DNA of 59,472 nt from Noviherbaspirillum aerium (GTDB lineage: Bacteria > Pseudomonadota > Gammaproteobacteria > Burkholderiales > Burkholderiaceae_D). This document shows positions 55,463 to 59,472 of this stretch, piece by piece. A program made the position numbers and the translations under genes. A model generated the notes under the pieces. The model was not told where the DNA came from. It did no database searches and saw only the letters and a program-made list of their open reading frames with translations. Each line of letters opens with the position of its first letter. Within the stretch, counting starts at the first letter, position 1. The DNA lies in the NCBI RefSeq assembly GCF_008929045.1, contig NZ_VFAH01000033.1:1-59472 (forward strand), given 5' to 3'.

Positions 55463-55587
55463 ATGTACGCCAATTCTCAGCAGCGTCGTTTGCGTTAAAG
55501 CAATGTCAACGCACATTCGGCACGCGGCTCGCCGAACCGGACTCGCAGTGAAACGGCATGACAGCACCGCAGGCGGATCCGCTTGTT
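55463..55587. other. short intergenic region before ppk2 end
   Basis: About 125 bases with no supported gene; no clear ppk2 terminator was seen. Confidence 0.3.
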
Positions 55588-56502
55588 TCAATAAATCTGG
55601 GGCACGCAAATCTCGTGCGGAACCGGCCGGCGCGCATAATCCTCATGCCGTTTTCGCTCCGGCAATATGATCGGCGAATGCTCGATCTCCTGATAGGGAA
55701 TCTGGCTCAGCAGATGATGGATGCAGTTGAGACGCGCTTTCTTCTTGTTGTCGGCCGGCACGACCCACCAGGGCGCCTCGGGCATGTGAGTGCGTTCAAA
55801 CATGACTTCCTTGGCGCGGGTGTAATCTTCCCAGCGCCGGCGCGACTCCAGGTCCATCGGACTCAGCTTCCATTGCTTCAGCGGGTCATGGATGCGGCCA
55901 AGGAAACGGGACTCCTGTTCCTCGTCCGAAATCGAGAACCAGTACTTGATGAGTTGAATGCCGGAACGCACCAGCATGCGTTCGAACTCGGGCGCCGAGC
56001 GGAAGAATTCTTCATACTGCGCATCGTCGCAAAATCCCATGACCCGCTCCACGCCGGCCCGGTTGTACCAGCTGCGGTCGAACAATACAATCTCGCCGGC
56101 GGCCGGCAGATGGGCGACATAGCGCTGGAAGTACCATTGGGTGCGTTCCCGGTCGTTGGGCGCCGGCAATGCCGCAACCCGGCAGACGCGCGGATTCAGG
56201 CGCTGCGTAATGCGCTTGATGATGCCTCCCTTGCCCGCGGCATCCCGTCCTTCGAAAACAATAACCACCCGATGGCCGCTGGCCACCACCCAGTCCTGCA
56301 GCTTGACCAGTTCGCCCTGAAGGCGAAACAGCTCGCGGAAGTAATGACGGCGCTCTTCGCGCGCGTCATTGATGGCGCCGGTCTCTGCATTCTTAGCCGC
56401 GTCCTCGATCCTGTCGTCCAGCTCCAGTTCGAATTCCTCGTCATAGCTGTCTTCCAGGTCGCGGCGCAAGCGCTCCATCACATCGATATTGTCTGATTTC
56501 AT
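55588..56502 (-). CDS. ppk2: polyphosphate kinase 2
   Basis: A 304-residue single-domain PPK2 of the P-loop kinase fold: Walker A GRDAAGKGG, the lid/Walker B block DRSWYNRAGVERVMGFC, and conserved RFLGRIHDPLKQWKLSPMD. It should transfer phosphate between polyphosphate and nucleoside diphosphates. The ATG at 56502 is chosen by length; a TTG at 56535 is also possible. Neither has a good ribosome binding site. Polyphosphate context: the CYTH-CHAD gene lies nearby. Confidence 0.92.
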   Translation of the reverse strand: MKSDNIDVMERLRRDLEDSYDEEFELELDDRIEDAAKNAETGAINDAREERRHYFRELFRLQGELVKLQDWVVASGHRVVIVFEGRDAAGKGGIIKRITQRLNPRVCRVAALPAPNDRERTQWYFQRYVAHLPAAGEIVLFDRSWYNRAGVERVMGFCDDAQYEEFFRSAPEFERMLVRSGIQLIKYWFSISDEEQESRFLGRIHDPLKQWKLSPMDLESRRRWEDYTRAKEVMFERTHMPEAPWWVVPADNKKKARLNCIHHLLSQIPYQEIEHSPIILPERKRHEDYARRPVPHEICVPQIY

Positions 56503-56857
56503 TGCGATTGCCGTTCTGCTCGTCTCGTTGTTCAAATACTTCCGGCGCGGCTTCTGCCCAGGAGGACCACCCGCGCGGCAAAGCTTAACGGTAGCAAGTT
56601 ACAGGCCTGTGTCACGCAAAAGATGCTGCAGGCAAACGGCTAATCGCGGGGAAAGATTTTTTCGGCCTGTCATCACCGTGTAGCAAATCGCCGGCATCAT
56701 GCGTGCATCTGCGGTACAGCCAATCGATATGGCTGACGGCAGGCAGGCATGCTGCTAGAACCGCGCGCAAGCGGAGTGGCATGCCGACCACCCTCTTCCG
56801 CGTATTGCCGAAGGCGTCGCGAGAAAATCGCGAGCCGAGGCGGCAATCCCTTACCTG
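56503..56857. other. intergenic region between ppk2 and the ZntB-like gene
   Basis: About 355 bases between two leftward genes. No gene is supported. TTGCGGAAAA-like and TTTTTTCGG sequences occur near 56655-56670, but no terminator stem was identified with confidence. Confidence 0.35.
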
Positions 56858-57886
56858 TTACTCGTTGCGCTGCCTGCGGATGACAATGCAGCCCGCCACG
56901 GCGGTGAAGCCGATGACCACCCCGAAGATGATCCAGAAACCGTAAGCATGGTCCGCCAGCGGCACGCCGCCGACATTCATGCCCAGCAGGCCGGCGACGA
57001 TATTGATCGGCAGTGCAAGCACGGTAACGATGGTCAGCAGGAACAGGCTGCGGCTGTTTTCTTCGTTGACGGCGGCGGCAATTTCTTCCTGCAGCAGCTT
57101 GATGCGTTCCTGCAGTGATGCCATGTCATTCAGCACCACCGCGAATTCCTCGCTCGCCTGCCGCAGCTCCTGCGCATCGTCCTCCATCATCCATGACGGC
57201 GGACGCTGCAGCAGGCGGAACAGCGATGCCGGTTCCGGCGCCAGCAGGCGGCGCAGGCGGACCAGCACCCGGCGCAGCGTGCCGAGGTCGGCGCGGCGCT
57301 GGGAAATGCGGCCCGCCAGCAGGCTGTCCTCAACCTTGTCGACCCGCTCCACCGATTCCCGCACGATGTCGACCAGCACATCCGACTGATCGCGCAGCAG
57401 GTGCGTCAGTATTTCCACCGAGGAGCGGAATTCCTCGCCGCACTCGACCGCGTGGCGCACGCGTTCGATCGAGGCCAGCGGCGTGCTGCGCGCGCTGATG
57501 ACGGTACGCCGGTCGACACTCATCCAGACCGTCGAGATGTCCGAGGGTTCGAAAGAGAAACGGTGGGATACATCATTGACGACGGCGATCAGGCTGTTCC
57601 CGGCCAGACCGATGCGCGTCGAGCGCGACGGTTCATGCAGGGACTGCAGGAATTCATCAGCCACGATTCCGTTCTGGACAAACCATTTTTCCGTTGCGGT
57701 GTTGGCCAGGTTGAAGTGCAGCCAGATGAAATCGCCGCCCGCACCGGCGGACTGTTCCGCCAGCCAGGACAGTGCCTCGGTTGCATTGACGGCATGCACT
57801 GCAGCCGGCTTGTTGCCGGCGCTAAAGCGATATCCCCAGATCAGCCCCGTTTCATCGGAACCGTAGCGGAACGCATCACGCTTCAT
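56858..57886 (-). CDS. zntB: CorA-superfamily transporter (ZntB-like)
   Basis: A 342-residue CorA-superfamily protein: long N-terminal cytoplasmic domain, coiled stalk, and two C-terminal helices with the GMN signature in GLLGMNVGGVPL, ending in the basic tail RRQRNE. The GMNVGGVP form is typical of ZntB proteins, which move Zn2+ and related cations. The ATG at 57886 is chosen by homology (GAGAAC upstream). Distinct from the CorA at 17152. Confidence 0.85.
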   Translation of the reverse strand: MKRDAFRYGSDETGLIWGYRFSAGNKPAAVHAVNATEALSWLAEQSAGAGGDFIWLHFNLANTATEKWFVQNGIVADEFLQSLHEPSRSTRIGLAGNSLIAVVNDVSHRFSFEPSDISTVWMSVDRRTVISARSTPLASIERVRHAVECGEEFRSSVEILTHLLRDQSDVLVDIVRESVERVDKVEDSLLAGRISQRRADLGTLRRVLVRLRRLLAPEPASLFRLLQRPPSWMMEDDAQELRQASEEFAVVLNDMASLQERIKLLQEEIAAAVNEENSRSLFLLTIVTVLALPINIVAGLLGMNVGGVPLADHAYGFWIIFGVVIGFTAVAGCIVIRRQRNE

Positions 57887-58029
57887 GAAGTTCTCGCAGC
57901 GGGCACCAATCCGTTGGCATGAGAGTCCTGTATGCAATACCTTGCGACGCCGCTACCATACCCTCCGATTATGACGGCTGCATGACCAAGGCACGGCATG
58001 GCCGGACACAGCGTTCCAGCCTGCGTTCT
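57887..58029. other. intergenic region between ZntB-like and surE genes
   Basis: About 140 bases, no gene and no clear terminator. Confidence 0.3.
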
Positions 58030-58782
58030 TCAGACGCCGAGACTGGAGAAGACATGTTCGGCCGTGCGTTCAAACTGCAGCGGCGTCACGGCGATTTTCC
58101 CCCGGGCGATTGCCGTGGACTCGCTATCCGGCGCATCCTCCGTTGGTTCGCGATGAAACTTCAGCCAGTGATACGAAAGCCCGCGCGGATCGACATGATG
58201 CTCGACATCAATGCGTTTGACGATGCCCCGTCCCTGCCGGGTAAATACCACTTCTCCCGTCTCATCCGCCGGACGGTCCGGAAAATTGACATTGATGCAG
58301 GCGCTGGCAGTCCACTGCAGGCGAAGCAGGCGCTCGATCACCGCGGGCGCGTGGGTTCGCGCCGTCTCCCAGGGCACTGCCTGGCGGTCGCTGAAGGTCT
58401 GGCTCAATGCTATGGAACGTATGCCGAACAGCATGCCGGTCATCGCCGCGCCCACGGTGCCGGAGAATACGGTTTCGACGCCGATGTTGGCGCCGCGATT
58501 GACGCCTGACAAAACCAGCGTAGGAGGATGGTCCTTCATCAGGTGCCGTACCGCCATGACGACGCAGTCTCCCGGCGTTCCCGATACGCCGTAGCGCCGC
58601 ACGCCGCGCTCGCTCAGGCGCAGCGGGGCGTGCAGGCTGATCGAATGCGAAGTGCCGCTCTGGTCATGCTCGGGTGCAACCACCCAGACCTCATAGCCGA
58701 GTTGGCTTGCGATGGATTCAAGGACGGCCATGCCGGGAGCATCAATGCCGTCATCGTTGGTAAGAAGTACGCGGTTCATCAT
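58030..58782 (-). CDS. surE: 5'/3'-nucleotidase SurE
   Basis: A 250-residue SurE: metal-site motif LLTNDDGIDAPG near the N-terminus, SGTSHSISLHAPL, the nucleotide segment GTPGDCVVMAVRHL, and SGVNRGANIG. It dephosphorylates nucleoside monophosphates and short polyphosphates. In many proteobacteria surE is followed by pcm, nlpD and rpoS, but here the next gene is zntB, so this may be a second copy. The ATG at 58782 is chosen; no clear ribosome binding site is present. Confidence 0.92.
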   Translation of the reverse strand: MMNRVLLTNDDGIDAPGMAVLESIASQLGYEVWVVAPEHDQSGTSHSISLHAPLRLSERGVRRYGVSGTPGDCVVMAVRHLMKDHPPTLVLSGVNRGANIGVETVFSGTVGAAMTGMLFGIRSIALSQTFSDRQAVPWETARTHAPAVIERLLRLQWTASACINVNFPDRPADETGEVVFTRQGRGIVKRIDVEHHVDPRGLSYHWLKFHREPTEDAPDSESTAIARGKIAVTPLQFERTAEHVFSSLGV

Positions 58783-59331
58783 GGGCAAGGATCAAGAAAA
58801 TGAAATAGGGAATTGAACTTGGACATCCGGTTGATCCGGAATCGGGAAAACGGTTCGCACAGGCGTCCGACGGCGCGCCTGGCGCCTCAACGGTGTGATG
58901 AGCCATGAAAGCCGGTCGTCGATTCCATGATGCCGGCCATCCCCGGGGCAAGTTGGCCGTGGCAGACCTGCGCAGCAGCTACATTGCCGAGGCTGACATA
59001 ACGGGGCCGGCCCCCGTTCCGGGCATCGTCAAGGGCATGCTGAAGGCCGGCGACACGCTTGTACGAAACGCTGATTACCGAGGTCGCCGCGTTCGGCGAA
59101 CAGGTATCGACACGATGATGGGAGAGTGGCGGCTGCCTATCCGCATGATGAAGCCATGCATGCGGGCCTGGTGATCAATGCCATTGGCCGGCTCGGGGGT
59201 GATCCGCTGCCTGTCAAGCCGGAGGGCGGAGCCGTTCATTCACTGAACGAAGGATCGAGAGGTTTTGATGCTGCATGCCGCGTTGTTGCGCCTGATGCGC
59301 CTGATGCGCGGCATGCCTTCTTCGCTACCGC
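58783..59331. other. intergenic region between surE and the porin gene
   Basis: About 550 bases. A rightward frame at 58905-59174 and others are not supported by a start signal or family. No repeat was recognised. The DNA is GC-rich and could hold a degraded gene. Confidence 0.35.
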
Positions 59332-59472
59332 TTAGAACGTATGGCGCACGCCCACTTCGAGGCTGCGGCTGCCGCTGCCTGCTTCGATCGCGCTGCCAAC
59401 GGTATAGCCGCGCGAACCGACGCCGCGGCTCTTCATGTAGCCGTAGGACGTGTGCAGCGTGGTGCGCTTGGA
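59332..59472 (-). CDS. C-terminal end of a Gram-negative porin (partial)
   Basis: The last 46 residues of a protein whose gene continues beyond the window. The translation reads SKRTTLHTSYGYMKSR ... LEVGVRHTF, the typical end of Neisseria/Burkholderia-type general porins, including the terminal Phe that outer-membrane assembly (BamA) recognises. Stop codon TAA at 59334-59332. An outer-membrane trimeric barrel protein. Confidence 0.88.
   Translation of the reverse strand, partial: SKRTTLHTSYGYMKSRGVGSRGYTVGSAIEAGSGSRSLEVGVRHTF

Noticed and set aside
58905-59174. Rightward 89-codon frame between surE and the porin
   Set aside because: No ribosome binding site and no family; the sequence may be a gene remnant, but nothing supports a call.

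Overview
The window reads as chromosomal DNA from a betaproteobacterium of the Burkholderiales, most likely the Oxalobacteraceae (Herbaspirillum/Noviherbaspirillum-like). This is inferred from the high GC content, a Bug-family (TctC) solute-binding protein, the C-terminus of a Neisseria-type porin at the right edge, an assimilatory nirB-nirD-nirC cluster next to a PP2C/kinase fusion, and the general gene style. No 16S gene is present, so the genus is not proven.

Layout. 1-5300: a non-coding left end, a tRNA-Lys(UUU) with its own promoter and terminator, an OsmC-YcaO fusion and a DNA polymerase IV. 5300-11560: a DUF4197 protein, a divergent LysR regulator / MFS exporter / aldo-keto reductase set, a tiny secreted protein and an EF-G-like GTPase. 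11640-18130: a Bug-type binding protein with a 2-keto-4-pentenoate hydratase, an isochorismatase-fold hydrolase, a DUF3016 protein, hypothetical genes, a MITE-like repeat and a CorA transporter. 18130-20000: a sparse region with three small Lys/Ala/Val-rich proteins, one of only 56 residues. 20200-24110: a six-gene arsenic operon (arsR-arsI-arsC-acr3-arsC-arsH) read leftward from a promoter overlapped by two matching palindromes. 24290-28500: a TbpB-like surface lipoprotein with duplicated domains and hexanucleotide repeats, a divergent second Hfq and a GAF-EAL phosphodiesterase.

28880-34840: exported or periplasmic proteins (tannase-family esterase, type I binding protein, Tat-type methyltransferase, cyclase-family protein). 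34935-40823: nitrite assimilation (nirB, nirD, nirC), a clear intrinsic terminator, then a PP2C phosphatase/Ser-Thr kinase fusion. 41650-44620: an acyl-CoA thioesterase, and a K+ channel with RCK domains paired with a DUF6394 membrane protein. 44960-47390: a scar-like region with an orphan gene, remnants of an IS3-type transposase and of an acyltransferase, and a REP-type hairpin. 47600-51717: a compact four-gene chemosensory-like operon (Hpt-kinase, receptor-tip protein, CheX-like, CheY-like) without cheW. 51900-59472: a PrcB-like lipoprotein, CYTH-CHAD protein, methyltransferase, second MITE-like copy, PPK2, ZntB-like transporter, SurE and a truncated porin.

The points most worth following are the chemosensory-like operon, the TbpB-like lipoprotein, the Hfq paralogue, the two-copy MITE family, the kinase/phosphatase beside nirBDC, and the small proteins hidden in apparently empty DNA. 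I did not find a CRISPR array, an intact insertion sequence, a prophage or a recognisable anti-phage system.
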